64,000 bases of DNA, from positions 3,660,501-3,724,500 of the forward strand of contig NZ_CP101731.1 of assembly GCF_031202305.1 (NCBI RefSeq), given 5' to 3'. The notes under the pieces were generated by a model. It searched no databases and was not told where the DNA came from. It saw only the letters and a list, made by a program, of their open reading frames with translations. Below are positions 1 to 9,463 of this stretch, in pieces; position 1 is the stretch's first letter; every line of letters starts with the position of its first letter. Source of the stretch: Pelagibacterium sp. 26DY04. GTDB lineage: Bacteria > Pseudomonadota > Alphaproteobacteria > Rhizobiales > Devosiaceae. The position numbers were made by a program, and so were the translations under genes.

Positions 1-1207
1 GGGCCCGATCGTTGCCAATGGCGTCATCATCGCCGGCTCGACCTGCCAGTACTCGGCCTTCGGCTGCTTTATCTCTGGTCACGATGCGGAAACCGGTGAA
101 GAGCTTTGGCGCAACACCTTCATTCCCCAGCCGGGCGAAGAAGGTGACGACACCTGGGGCAACGACTACGAATCGCGCTGGATGACCGGCGTCTGGGGCC
201 AGGTCACCTACGATCCCGAACTCGACCTGGTCTTCTACGGCTCGAGCGGCACGGGCCCCGCTTCCGAAGTGCAGCGCGGCACTCCCGGCGGCACGCTCTA
301 TGGCACCAACACCCGTTTCGCGGTTCGTCCCGAAACCGGTGAAATCGTCTGGCGCCACCAGACCCTGCCCCGCGACAACTGGGACCAGGAATGCACGTTC
401 GAAATGATCGTGGCCGAAACCGACGTCAATCCGTCCGAGGAAATGGACGGTTTCCTCGCCATGGGTGAGGACGCCTCGGGTGAAGCTCGCCGCGTTTTGA
501 CGGGCGTGCCCTGCAAGACCGGCACCATGTGGCAGTTCGATGCCGAGACCGGCGAATTCCTCTGGGCCCGCGACACCGTCCACCAGACCATGATCGAAAG
601 CATCGACGAGACCGGCCTGGTCACCGTCAATGAAGACGTGATCCTGGACGAGATCGGGGTTCCGGTCGAGCACTGCCCGGCCTATCTCGGTGGCCGCGAT
701 TGGCCGCCTTCGGCGTTCAACCCCAACACCGGCATCTACTACATCCCGCTCAGCAATGTGTGCCAGATCTCGACGCCGCGTGACAACGAACCGACAGCGC
801 TCGACGTCTACAACACCGACTCCCAGTACACGCTGCCGCCCGACGAAACCAATGTCGGCCGGATCGACGCCATCGACATTTCGACCGGCGAAACCGTGTG
901 GAGCTGGGAACAGCCCGCTGCTCAGTACTCGCCCGTCATGGCGACTGCCGGCAATCTGCTGTTCACCGGTGGCGGCGACCGCTACGTCAAGGCGTTCAAC
1001 GCCGAGACCGGTGACATGCTGTGGCGCTCGCGCCTGGCTTCGGACGCTTCGGGCCATGCGGTGACCTATGAAGTCGATGGCCGCCAGTACGTCGCCATCC
1101 CGGCAGGTCCGGCAGGGTTCTCGCGCAATCTGATGATCGCCGAAGGCAATGTCGACCAGGGTGGCACCAGCTCTGCCATCTACGTCTTCGCCCTGCCCGA
1201 AGAATAA
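1..1207 (+). CDS. PQQ-type quinoprotein dehydrogenase, C-terminal part (5' end outside window)
   Basis: The frame is open from base 2, so about 401 residues of the C-terminal part are visible; the family is usually 550-620 residues. Repeated propeller-blade docking motifs of the type A-E-T-G-E-x-x-W ([45 protein letters not shown]) mark an eight-bladed PQQ beta-propeller, normally periplasmic and passing electrons from alcohols or aldehydes to cytochrome c. The usual P-H-D-x-W-D element appears as PRDNWDQE. Where alcohol dehydrogenases carry the catalytic Asp of a G-D-N motif, I read G-G-T, so the substrate cannot be assumed. The gene leads a long run containing an MxaJ-like binding protein and MoxR/VWA genes, supporting a periplasmic quinoprotein. 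An internal ATG at 182 is not the start. Substrate and metal are unknown. Confidence 0.85.
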   Translation, partial: GPIVANGVIIAGSTCQYSAFGCFISGHDAETGEELWRNTFIPQPGEEGDDTWGNDYESRWMTGVWGQVTYDPELDLVFYGSSGTGPASEVQRGTPGGTLYGTNTRFAVRPETGEIVWRHQTLPRDNWDQECTFEMIVAETDVNPSEEMDGFLAMGEDASGEARRVLTGVPCKTGTMWQFDAETGEFLWARDTVHQTMIESIDETGLVTVNEDVILDEIGVPVEHCPAYLGGRDWPPSAFNPNTGIYYIPLSNVCQISTPRDNEPTALDVYNTDSQYTLPPDETNVGRIDAIDISTGETVWSWEQPAAQYSPVMATAGNLLFTGGGDRYVKAFNAETGDMLWRSRLASDASGHAVTYEVDGRQYVAIPAGPAGFSRNLMIAEGNVDQGGTSSAIYVFALPEE

Positions 1208-1226
1208 GGCCGAGCGATAACGAACC

Positions 1227-1257
1227 GGGGCTCCAGCGGATTTTTCGCTGGAGCCCC
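1227..1257 (+). terminator. Hairpin after the quinoprotein gene
   Basis: A perfect 12-bp inverted repeat (1227-1238 with 1246-1257, loop of seven) lies 20 bases past the stop codon. There is no T-run after it, so it may be a processing/stability or partial attenuation hairpin that lowers expression of the downstream genes relative to the dehydrogenase, rather than a full terminator. Confidence 0.6.
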
Positions 1258-1307
1258 ATCTATGCCGGTCGCCCCCTTTCGGCGGCCAACGGGAGGAGGA
1301 ACCGCCT

Positions 1308-2162
1308 GTGAGCCTTATGAATTTCCGCACCGCGGCCCTCGCCCTGATATCGTGCCTTCTGGCCGGAACGAGCTTTGCGCAATCGGTCGAAGTCGTCCCG
1401 CGCGAACTCTACCAGGAGCGCATGCGCCAGGAAGGCAACAAGCTGGTCTTTTGCGTCAATCCCCAAGGGGTTCTCGCCGAATTCGAGCGCGACCTCGCCC
1501 AAGCGATCGGCCAAAGCCTTCTGGCCGATGTGGAATATTACGAGATCGGCGAGAACGATTGGCCGACCCGTCCGCTGCCCTATGATTACCGCCTGGTTCT
1601 GACCGAGCAGCAGATGTTCATCATGCTGGCGCAGGAATGCGACGGCTTTTTAGGTTTCCTGCTGTCCCCCAGCAATCCGGCCTGGCTAAGCGTGACCCGG
1701 CCCTATCTCAGCGCCCGCACCGTGCTCGCCACGCGCGACGAACCGGCCGCCTTGACCGATCTGCCGCACGGGGAAACCATCGGTGTGCGCATGATGGCGT
1801 CGGGCGACAACCGCCTGATCCAGTATCTTGCGGCCCAGCCCGAAGACCAGAGTTGGAACCGCACGCCGTATCCGGACAACCAATTGCTGCTCGAGCGCCT
1901 CGCCGACGGAACCGTCGCGGCAGCCATGATCTGGGAATACGGCCTGTTCGGCGCAACCGGCGGCGACCCCGCCGCTGCCGGATACTCTTATACCTACGAT
2001 TTGCCCTTTCCCGTCGACCCGATCGAAATCGGCATTGCGACGCGGACTGAAGACTCCTATCTCAACGGCCTGCTTTCCGATGCCATAGCGGCACTGGAAG
2101 CGGACGGAACAATAGACGATCTTCTACGCCAGAACGGGCTGACCGACAGCGCTGGAGGATAG
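1308..2162 (+). CDS. Periplasmic solute-binding protein, quinoprotein-associated (MxaJ-like)
   Basis: 284 residues. The N terminus is a signal peptide ending near residue 24 (SFA|QS). The rest resembles the extracellular solute-binding protein family 3, in the branch found beside quinoprotein dehydrogenases (MxaJ/XoxJ type): an early KLVFCVNPQG strand, then FERDLAQAIG, and a late SDAIAALEADGTIDDLL helix. The GTG at 1308 is chosen because GGAGGAGG sits about nine bases upstream; an in-frame ATG at 1317 is an alternative. Such proteins are thought to present the apo-dehydrogenase to maturation factors or to bind a ligand for an ABC system; which applies here is not known. A second protein of the same length and family closes the cluster at 14843. 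Confidence 0.8.
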   Translation: MSLMNFRTAALALISCLLAGTSFAQSVEVVPRELYQERMRQEGNKLVFCVNPQGVLAEFERDLAQAIGQSLLADVEYYEIGENDWPTRPLPYDYRLVLTEQQMFIMLAQECDGFLGFLLSPSNPAWLSVTRPYLSARTVLATRDEPAALTDLPHGETIGVRMMASGDNRLIQYLAAQPEDQSWNRTPYPDNQLLLERLADGTVAAAMIWEYGLFGATGGDPAAAGYSYTYDLPFPVDPIEIGIATRTEDSYLNGLLSDAIAALEADGTIDDLLRQNGLTDSAGG

Positions 2163-2214
2163 CCCGCATGGCGGTTATTGTCTTTCAGACGACATGCGGA
2201 ACGGGGGTGCGGCG

Positions 2215-2823
2215 ATGTTCGATCTGAGCTTCCTCCAGATAGTATCGCGCGCCATAGCCGTCGTGATCGTTCTCACGGTCATAGGCTTTTCGGTTGCCGC
2301 CTTCGCCCGCCTTCTGGGCGACAAGGGTGCGGTCTATGACGCCAAGCTGACGCCCAATCCCTTTGCGCATATCGACATCTTCGCCTTTGCCGCCGGCATC
2401 ATCGCCCGCATAGGCTGGGTGCGGCCCATCGCCATCGATCCCGCCAAATGCTTCGGGGGCCGGACGGCTCCGGTTATCGTTGCGGCCGCAACACTGATCG
2501 TCGTCTTCCTTTTGGGCCGACTTGCCCTGATGCTGCTTCCCTGGATCGCCGTCTCGTGGCCTTCGAGCAGTGCCGCCTTCGCAGATTCCACAGTGCGCAC
2601 CCTTGCCGACACCGCCGCCTGGACCCTCGCCGCCAACCTCATTCCCCTGCCTCCGTTTCTTGGCGGATATCTCCTCCAGGCGGTGGCGCCCCGCGCCCAT
2701 TCCTGGCTTGTTCAGCGCCATCTCTGGATCTCGCTTGCGCTGCTCGTTCTGGTCGTCCTTACTTACCGGATGATCTCTTCGACCGCTTTGGGCGACCTGG
2801 CCCGGCTTTTCGGAGCCCGCTGA
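2215..2823 (+). CDS. M50-like multi-pass membrane protein lacking the HExxH zinc site
   Basis: About 202 residues with four or five hydrophobic segments. The stretch LTPNPFAHIDIF followed by GWVRPIAIDP matches the second signature of site-2 (M50) metalloproteases, LTLNPxxHIDPxG and GWxKPVPxxP. Upstream, where M50 enzymes have HExxH about ten residues before L-G-D, this protein reads IGFSV then AAFARLLGD, so the two His ligands and catalytic Glu are missing. It is probably an inactive relative acting as a membrane scaffold or substrate binder. The start at 2215 follows GGGGGTG; an in-frame ATG at 2194 has no clear ribosome site. It sits between the binding protein and the VWA/MoxR genes. The M50 relation rests on motif reading only. 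Confidence 0.65.
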   Translation: MFDLSFLQIVSRAIAVVIVLTVIGFSVAAFARLLGDKGAVYDAKLTPNPFAHIDIFAFAAGIIARIGWVRPIAIDPAKCFGGRTAPVIVAAATLIVVFLLGRLALMLLPWIAVSWPSSSAAFADSTVRTLADTAAWTLAANLIPLPPFLGGYLLQAVAPRAHSWLVQRHLWISLALLVLVVLTYRMISSTALGDLARLFGAR

Positions 2824-2826
2824 ACC

Positions 2827-4236
2827 ATGGCTCAAGCCGCCGCGCCCTTCGACCCCATCATTGCTCCGCTCAAGGCGGTCATCGTCCGGCGCAAATGGCG
2901 CACCCTGGCCCGCCTCGTCCTGGCCTGCGCGCTTTCGGTTCTCGTCGCTTTTCTTGTCTGGATCTTGGCCCGGCGGGCCGGCTATTCACCATTTGCCCCG
3001 CTGCCGCTCCTGCTCGCCGTCGGCATCGCGACAGCGGCGCTGGCCGGATTGTTCGCCTGGTCGCGGCGCCGGACGCCGGTGGAGGAGGCCTTTTTCATCG
3101 ACCGCTCGGGCGGGTTCGAAGAGGCTTATGGCACCGCCGTGGAACTGGCCGCCAGCCCGGCCAGCGCCGCCGCGCCCGTGCCGGCCGAACTGATGCGTTC
3201 GATCCGCGAGCGCGCCGCCGCGATTTCTCCCAGCCGGCTCATCAAGGTCTTCACCCCCGGTTTCATCCTCGCCCTGCTCGCCGCTTTGGCTCTTTTTGCC
3301 GCGGCCTGGTGGATGGCCAGCCAACCCCTGCCCCCCGAGCCCGAAATCGCTATCGAAACCGCCGCCCAGCCCGAGCCGGCCGGTGCCGAGACGGTTTCCA
3401 CCATCGCCGAAATGCTGGCCGAGGATGCCCGGGACCGTGATGACCCGCTGCTCGACGCCATCGCCCGCACCTTGTCGGAAACGGCCGATAGCGCCGGGAT
3501 AGAGGGCATGTCGGAAGAGCTTCAGCAGCAGATCAATGACCTTCTCGATCAGGCCGCTGCCGCCTATGGCCAAGATACGCCGCGCTGGCTCGGCAATTCC
3601 GAAGGCATGCGCCTGTCCGAACTTGAAGAGGCGCTCGCCGCCATGGAAGCGGCGCCGGCTGCTCCGCCCACTGCTCCCCTCGATCCCGTGGCGGTGCGGG
3701 GAGACGAAATCGAAGGCACAGCGCCCGGCCCGGATATGTACGAGACGCGGCCCGAACTGGCCGAGCAATATTCCGATCGCGCCAGCGACGAGGTTTCCGG
3801 CGGAGCTGAAGTCACCATGGGCGAACCGCCCACCGATCTCGGTGGCAGCGCCGATCCGAGCGAGGGGCCGCAATTGATGCAGCCGCAGCAACTCCAATCG
3901 ATCGGCAGCATCCCCGTGGGCGCGGCTCTCGAATCGGGGCGCGGGCTCTCCAACGCCGCCGGTCTGGGCGAAGAGGACCTGCAGGCCGACAATGCCTTCA
4001 CCCAGATGGGCGCCGCTCCCGGTGAGGACATGGTGGTGAGCGCTCAGCCCCAGACCGAGGGCAGCCGCATCCGCATCGAAATCGTTCCCCAGGCCGCCGA
4101 GAGGCAGGCCGTCGGAGCGGCCAACGCCATCGGCGGGCAGACCGGCGCCGGTTCGGTCGAACCGGTGGCGCGTGATTTCATCCCCGCCAATGCCCGCGAC
4201 ATCGCCGCCCGCTATTTCGAGCGCCCTGATCAATGA
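2827..4236 (+). CDS. Membrane-anchored protein with acidic periplasmic domain, unknown function
   Basis: 469 residues. Two hydrophobic helices (about 25-46 and 53-76) are followed by a conserved-looking EEAFFIDRSGGFEEAYGTA segment, a third helix (about 142-163), and a long acidic, Ala/Pro/Glu-rich C-terminal region ending in an amphipathic tail with RYFERP. The topology resembles DUF4175-type or other membrane partners found beside VWA/MoxR genes, but I cannot assign a family. By position it could play the role that MxaA or MxaK has in methanol dehydrogenase maturation; that is inference. The stop overlaps the next start by four bases (ATGA), so translation is coupled with the giant VWA protein. 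Confidence 0.7.
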   Translation: MAQAAAPFDPIIAPLKAVIVRRKWRTLARLVLACALSVLVAFLVWILARRAGYSPFAPLPLLLAVGIATAALAGLFAWSRRRTPVEEAFFIDRSGGFEEAYGTAVELAASPASAAAPVPAELMRSIRERAAAISPSRLIKVFTPGFILALLAALALFAAAWWMASQPLPPEPEIAIETAAQPEPAGAETVSTIAEMLAEDARDRDDPLLDAIARTLSETADSAGIEGMSEELQQQINDLLDQAAAAYGQDTPRWLGNSEGMRLSELEEALAAMEAAPAAPPTAPLDPVAVRGDEIEGTAPGPDMYETRPELAEQYSDRASDEVSGGAEVTMGEPPTDLGGSADPSEGPQLMQPQQLQSIGSIPVGAALESGRGLSNAAGLGEEDLQADNAFTQMGAAPGEDMVVSAQPQTEGSRIRIEIVPQAAERQAVGAANAIGGQTGAGSVEPVARDFIPANARDIAARYFERPDQ

Positions 4237-7200
4237 TCGGTTTTGCGGCTCCTCTTTTCGCGGTGCTGGCGCTGACGGCCGGCTTTATCTGGTTCCTGCA
4301 CAGCCGACGCGAATATCGCCATGTCGTCCCCAGCCTCATGTTGTGGCGGCAATTGCAGACCCATGCGGGCCTCAAACCCAGGGCGCGGTTGATCCCACCC
4401 ATCACCCTGCCCTTGCTGCTTCAGCTCTTGGCCGTGGCACTGCTGACGGTGGCTCTGACCCAGCCCTTTTGGGGCAACCGCTCCGTTCCCGACCATCTGA
4501 TCGTCGTCCTCGACACCAGTGCCGCTATGGGCGCCCGCGACGGCGAGGCGACAGTGTTCGATACGGCGCGCGAAAACCTCATAGCCAATTTCGGCACCAG
4601 TTACCGCCTGGCGCCGCGACGGCTTTCAGTGGTCCTTGCCGGCCCGCAACCGGCCTATGCCGCCGCGCGCTGGGCCTGGCGCGATGGACTGCTGGCAGAG
4701 GCGCTTTCCGAAATTGCGCCGACCGACGGCGCCAGCGACTGGCGTGAGACGGCGCGGCTGGTTTCCCGCCTTTCCCGGCAAGGTGAAACCACCGAAGTGC
4801 TCGTTGCGGGCAGCTCAACCCTGCCCGAAAGCTTTACCGATTCCCTGCCCGGCATCACCGTCAGCCAGCGGGTGTTTTCCGGTGCGGGCGAGGATGCGGG
4901 GCTATCGGGGCAATTGTCGCTGACCGATCCGGAAAACAATCTCTGGACGCTTGAGGGCGAAGCCACCATTCGCGACGAGCGGGAAAGCCTCGTCGTCACG
5001 GTGCAATATGCCGCCGACATCACTCGCACGCCTCTCGATTGGACGACGATCGAACTCGAGCGCGAGGACGAGGGGCAAACCATCGCGTTTTCTCAAGAGC
5101 TGGAGCTGCCCGGCCCCGGCATCGTCACCGCGCTGATCGAAAACGATGCCACCCCGCGCGACAACCGCCTGCGCTTTGTCGCCGACGCCGCGCCCCGCAT
5201 GCTCGACGTGCTTTACCTTGGGGAAGGCGAGCAGCCTCTTCTCAGGGCACTCAATGCGATCGATGGCGTACGTATTTTCCAGGACACCCAGCTCAGCGAG
5301 GCAGCGAACGATTTCGGCCTTGTGGTGCTCGATGGCGTGGATGTCGGCGAACTGCCGGAAACAAATGTCATCGTAATTGACACGTCGGGCGAAGAGCTTG
5401 CCGACCCCGATCCCGATTTCTGGGACACCGCGCACCCCGTTTCGCGCGACATGGACTGGTCGACGCTGCGCATTCCTTCAGCCCGGGGGCTGGAAGTCGG
5501 ATCCGGTGAAACCACGCTTCTCGCGGCGGACGGTACGGCGCTGATCGTGGCGAGCGCCACGCCGACCGGACGCACACTGCGGCTCGGCTTTGATCCCAGC
5601 GCCAGCAACTGGCCCGAAACCACCGGTTTTCCCGTCTTTGTTTCCAACCTGATCGACTGGATGGGCCAGGCTCCAGGATCGCCTGCCCCCGCCAGTTGCA
5701 CTGTTGGTTTGCCCTGCCCTATCGATGCGCGCCTGTTCGGCCAACCAATCGTCAATCTCGAGCTGCCGCGCTCCGATGCCGGAAGGGTGCCCGAAGGCGA
5801 GTTCGTCCCTTCCCAAGCCGGCCTGTTCCGCGTTGGCCAAGGCGCACTGACCCGCCTGATTGCCGTCAATCCCGCCCCGCTTTCCCTTCCCTCCGATACC
5901 GCAGTGGTCGAGAACGCCCCCGCGCTGCCGCAAGGCTTGGCGCTATGGCTGGTGGGCGCCGCGCTCGCGGTCCTTGTCGTGGAAGGGATTATCACCGCGC
6001 AGCGCAAGCACTGGCTGCCGCGCCTCTCGGTGCTGCGCCTCGTCAGCCTCGTGCTATTGGCCGCCGCGATTTTCAACCTGCCATTGCCTTGGCTCGATAA
6101 CCGGACGGACCTCGTGGTCGTCGTGCCCGAAGGTGGCGATCCTGCCGGCTCGGGCAATAATGGACCCGGCGCGCCGGCGCTGGCCATGCTGGCGGCAGGG
6201 CCAGGGATTGAGATTCTCGCCGATCTTGGCGAGGGTGCCCCCACCGGTGCCGATGTGCTGCGTGTCACCCACACCGCCGATGCTCTCGATCTGGCGGCGG
6301 CGATGATCGGCCCCGGCCGCGAGGGCCACATCGTTCTGGCCGGCGACACGGCGCGCGATCCTAGGCTGGATCGGCGCTTTGCCGGGCGCGGCATCGCTGT
6401 CGACTACCTTCAGGCGCCCAATCCCGCCGAAAATGAGCTCTATGTCGACCGCCTCGACATGCCCGAGCAGGTGCTTTCGGGCGAGGCCGTGCCGCTGACC
6501 GCGCTCATCCACAGCCACGGGGACCAGACGGTCGGCATGGAAATCATGGCCGGTGGGCAAGCCGTCGCCAGCCAGGATATCGAACTGGCGGCAGGACCGA
6601 ACCGCATCGAGGCGATCCTGCCCGAAGCGGGCACCGGCGGCGACCTCATCGAAGTGCGATTGGCCGGCAATGACGCCTTCCCGCAAAACGATGCGATCGG
6701 CCAGATCCTCTCCACCGCCCCCGTGCGCCCCATCGCCATCGTTTCGCCCGACCGCGCCCATGGGGAGGCGTTCGCCGCGCTTCTTGCCGACCAGGGATTG
6801 GAAACCGAACTGTTCGAGCCCAGCCGTGCCCCCTATTATCTCAAGGATTGGCTGAGGTTTGGCGGCATCGTTCTCCTCAATACCCCCGCCCTTTCGCTGA
6901 CCACGCTGCAGCAGGAATTGATCCAAACCAGCGTCGCGCAATATGGCACGGGGCTGGTGATTCTGGGCGGGCCCAACAGCTTTGGTCCCGGCGGTTATTT
7001 CGGCACCGCGCTGGAAACCCTCTCCCCGCTCTCGAGCCGCGTTCCCCAGGACGCGCCCGAAGTGGTGATGGTGTTCGTGCTCGACAGGTCCGGGTCGATG
7101 CAACAGCCGGTGGGCGAGGGCAACCGCCTCGACATCGCCAAGACCGCCACCGTCGCGGCCACCGAATTGCTCAACCCGCAAAGCCAGGTGGGGATAATCG

Positions 7201-8453
7201 CCTTTGATGCCGAGGCGCGCACGCTTTTGCCCCTTACCCGACTGGCCGATGCGCCCGGTGCGGTGCAAGAGGCGCTTGAAGGTTTCGACCCCGGCGGCGG
7301 CACCTCGATCTATCCCGGCCTCGTCGAAGCGCTCGACATGATGCGTGGGCTCGATGCCCCCGCCAAGCACCTGGTGGTGATGACGGACGGGCTCAGCCAG
7401 CCCGGCGATTTCCCGGGCATAGTCGGTCAACTCACCGCCGAAGGGATCACCGTCTCGGCGGTGGCCATCGGCCAGGGTGCCGACACCAATGTGGCACGCA
7501 CCATTGCCGAATTGGGCGGCGGTTCGGCCCACATCACCAGCGATTTCGCCGCGCTTCCCTCGATCCTTTCCCAGGAGGCTATGCTATTGGCCTCCCCCAT
7601 CGAGGAAGGGGCGACCCAGCCGGTCTGGCAGGACCGCAGCGCGAGCTTTCTTTCCGCCTTTCCCGAACAATTGCCGATCCTTTCCGGCTTTGTGGGCACC
7701 ACCGCCAAGCCGGATGCCGAGCTTGTCGCCACCGCATCCAATGCCGATGGCGAGGACATGCCCATCATGGCCCATTGGCGCTACGGCAACGGCATGGTTC
7801 TGGCCCTTTCCACCGATGCGACCGGTCCCTGGTCGGAGGCTTGGCAGCGCCTGCCCCAATATGGCGCGCTCTGGAGCGATATATTGAGCCAGTTCCAGCC
7901 GACCACGCCCCGCCCGGGCCTAACGCTTTCGGCACAGGGCGATGGCGACTATCTCGGCCTGCGCGTCACCGCCCTGGATGAGGATGGCGCGCCGCTGACC
8001 GGCCAGAGCTTAATCGCCACCGTCACCGCGCCCGGCGCCGAGACGGGCGAACCCATGGCGCTGACCGAGACCATTCCCGGTCAATATGAGGGTCGCCGCG
8101 TACTCGACGCCACCGGGCGCTACGAAGTGACGGTCGAGCAGGGGGAAGAGGCCGAGCCGATCGAAACGGCCTACTATCATTCCTATAGTCCGCGCTATGA
8201 TTTCTCGCGCACCGGCGGTGCCGCCGCGCTTGCAGCCGCAACAGGAGGCCAGGCGATCGCGCCTAATGAGATCGAGAGCCTGGGAGCCGGACTGGTGCTG
8301 GGCGCCCGGCACCAATGGCCAATATGGGCTCTTGGCGCCTTTGCATTATTCTTGCTTGACCTGACCCTCCGCTACCGCGGATTTTCGGCCCGCCGCAAGG
8401 CCGGGTCCGGCCCAACCGAACCTGATGCCTTGCGCCAAGGAGGACCTATCTGA
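4233..8453 (+). CDS. Giant membrane protein with BatA N-terminus and two VWA domains
   Basis: 1406 residues. Residues 1-80 are a BatA-type (aerotolerance N-terminal) segment with two membrane helices. A first von Willebrand A-like domain starts at D94 (LDTSAAMG, incomplete MIDAS). Two more helices lie near 570-600 and 605-625. A glutamine-amidotransferase-like region precedes a second, canonical VWA domain: LDRSGSM at D951, Thr in GGGTSIYPG near 1023, MTDG at about 1050. A final helix is near the C terminus. The architecture looks like two BatA/MxaC/MxaL-type proteins fused end to end. VWA proteins of this class work with MoxR AAA+ ATPases as metal-dependent adaptors for maturation of periplasmic complexes. 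The gene overlaps both neighbours (4233 ATGA; 8453 TGATG). Confidence 0.85.
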   Translation: MIGFAAPLFAVLALTAGFIWFLHSRREYRHVVPSLMLWRQLQTHAGLKPRARLIPPITLPLLLQLLAVALLTVALTQPFWGNRSVPDHLIVVLDTSAAMGARDGEATVFDTARENLIANFGTSYRLAPRRLSVVLAGPQPAYAAARWAWRDGLLAEALSEIAPTDGASDWRETARLVSRLSRQGETTEVLVAGSSTLPESFTDSLPGITVSQRVFSGAGEDAGLSGQLSLTDPENNLWTLEGEATIRDERESLVVTVQYAADITRTPLDWTTIELEREDEGQTIAFSQELELPGPGIVTALIENDATPRDNRLRFVADAAPRMLDVLYLGEGEQPLLRALNAIDGVRIFQDTQLSEAANDFGLVVLDGVDVGELPETNVIVIDTSGEELADPDPDFWDTAHPVSRDMDWSTLRIPSARGLEVGSGETTLLAADGTALIVASATPTGRTLRLGFDPSASNWPETTGFPVFVSNLIDWMGQAPGSPAPASCTVGLPCPIDARLFGQPIVNLELPRSDAGRVPEGEFVPSQAGLFRVGQGALTRLIAVNPAPLSLPSDTAVVENAPALPQGLALWLVGAALAVLVVEGIITAQRKHWLPRLSVLRLVSLVLLAAAIFNLPLPWLDNRTDLVVVVPEGGDPAGSGNNGPGAPALAMLAAGPGIEILADLGEGAPTGADVLRVTHTADALDLAAAMIGPGREGHIVLAGDTARDPRLDRRFAGRGIAVDYLQAPNPAENELYVDRLDMPEQVLSGEAVPLTALIHSHGDQTVGMEIMAGGQAVASQDIELAAGPNRIEAILPEAGTGGDLIEVRLAGNDAFPQNDAIGQILSTAPVRPIAIVSPDRAHGEAFAALLADQGLETELFEPSRAPYYLKDWLRFGGIVLLNTPALSLTTLQQELIQTSVAQYGTGLVILGGPNSFGPGGYFGTALETLSPLSSRVPQDAPEVVMVFVLDRSGSMQQPVGEGNRLDIAKTATVAATELLNPQSQVGIIAFDAEARTLLPLTRLADAPGAVQEALEGFDPGGGTSIYPGLVEALDMMRGLDAPAKHLVVMTDGLSQPGDFPGIVGQLTAEGITVSAVAIGQGADTNVARTIAELGGGSAHITSDFAALPSILSQEAMLLASPIEEGATQPVWQDRSASFLSAFPEQLPILSGFVGTTAKPDAELVATASNADGEDMPIMAHWRYGNGMVLALSTDATGPWSEAWQRLPQYGALWSDILSQFQPTTPRPGLTLSAQGDGDYLGLRVTALDEDGAPLTGQSLIATVTAPGAETGEPMALTETIPGQYEGRRVLDATGRYEVTVEQGEEAEPIETAYYHSYSPRYDFSRTGGAAALAAATGGQAIAPNEIESLGAGLVLGARHQWPIWALGAFALFLLDLTLRYRGFSARRKAGSGPTEPDALRQGGPI

Positions 8454-9463
8454 TGACCGCAGCCTCACCCCAGACCCAGGCCGGCGTTGCGCAATTAAAT
8501 GCCCTGCGCGATGCGCTGACCCGCACGCGCGCCAGCATCGCCACCACGGTGATCGGGCAGGAAACCGTGGTCGATCTGATGCTGATCGCGCTGATGGCCG
8601 GCGGCCACGTCCTGCTCGAAGGCCCCCCCGGCGTGGGCAAGACGCTGATGGTGCGCTCACTCGCCAAGGCTGCCGGGCTCTCTTTTTCGCGCGTGCAGTT
8701 TACCCCCGACCTCATGCCCGCCGACATCACCGGCGCGTCCGTGCTCGTGCCCAATGCGGAGGGGCGTACCCAGCTCGAATTCCGCAAGGGTCCGATCTTC
8801 GCCCAGCTCCTTTTGGCCGACGAGATCAACCGCGCGACCCCGCGCACCCAGTCCGCACTCCTTGAAGCCATGCAGGAAGGCACCATTTCGGCCGGCGGAA
8901 CGACTATGGACCTGCCAAGGCCCTTCTTCGTTCTGGCCACTCAGAACCCCATCGAAATGGAGGGCACCTATACGCTGCCCGAAGCCCAGATCGACCGGTT
9001 CCTGTTCCGCATCGACGTGCCCTACCCTTCAGAGGACGTGCTCACCGGCATTCTGACGGCGACCACCGGCACCGAATTCGGCGAGTTGACCCAGGCCATG
9101 ACCGGCGAGGATATCATCGCGCTCCAGGGCCATGTGCGCTCGGTCCCCATCGCCACCCCCATGCAGCAGGCGATTGCCCGCTTCTGCCTTGCCACCCAAC
9201 CGAAAGGCGACGCCGCCGACAGGGACGTCGCCCGCTACATCCGCTTCGGCGTCAGCCCGCGCGGCGCGCGATCGCTGGTGGTTGCCGGCAAGGCGCATGC
9301 CTTCATGGCCGGGCGCAACCATGTGTCGGTGGCCGATCTGCGCGCCGTGATGCTGCCGGTGATGCGCCACCGCGTCCAGGTCAATTTCGAAGGGCGCGCG
9401 GCCAATATCGAAGTCGATAAACTGCTGCTGCGGCTGTTCGACCAGACCCTGGACAAGCTCTGA
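8453..9463 (+). CDS. MoxR-family AAA+ ATPase
   Basis: 336 residues. Walker A GPPGVGKT at about 57-64, Walker B LLLADEINRA near 119-127 and sensor 1 VLATQNP are all intact, with the family motif TYTLPEAQIDRFLF and the C-terminal lid. MoxR ATPases are cytoplasmic chaperone-like motors that, with VWA proteins, insert cofactors or activate enzymes; MxaR in the methanol dehydrogenase cluster is the nearest functional model. It overlaps the upstream VWA gene by one base and the DUF58 gene by one base, which implies stoichiometric, coupled translation of the three. Confidence 0.93.
   Translation: MTAASPQTQAGVAQLNALRDALTRTRASIATTVIGQETVVDLMLIALMAGGHVLLEGPPGVGKTLMVRSLAKAAGLSFSRVQFTPDLMPADITGASVLVPNAEGRTQLEFRKGPIFAQLLLADEINRATPRTQSALLEAMQEGTISAGGTTMDLPRPFFVLATQNPIEMEGTYTLPEAQIDRFLFRIDVPYPSEDVLTGILTATTGTEFGELTQAMTGEDIIALQGHVRSVPIATPMQQAIARFCLATQPKGDAADRDVARYIRFGVSPRGARSLVVAGKAHAFMAGRNHVSVADLRAVMLPVMRHRVQVNFEGRAANIEVDKLLLRLFDQTLDKL

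Noticed and set aside
2986..4233. 415-codon minus-strand frame opposite the acidic membrane protein
   Set aside because: The plus-strand gene is coupled on its 3' side and has signal-like helices; the antisense product is a His/Gly/Arg-rich composition product.
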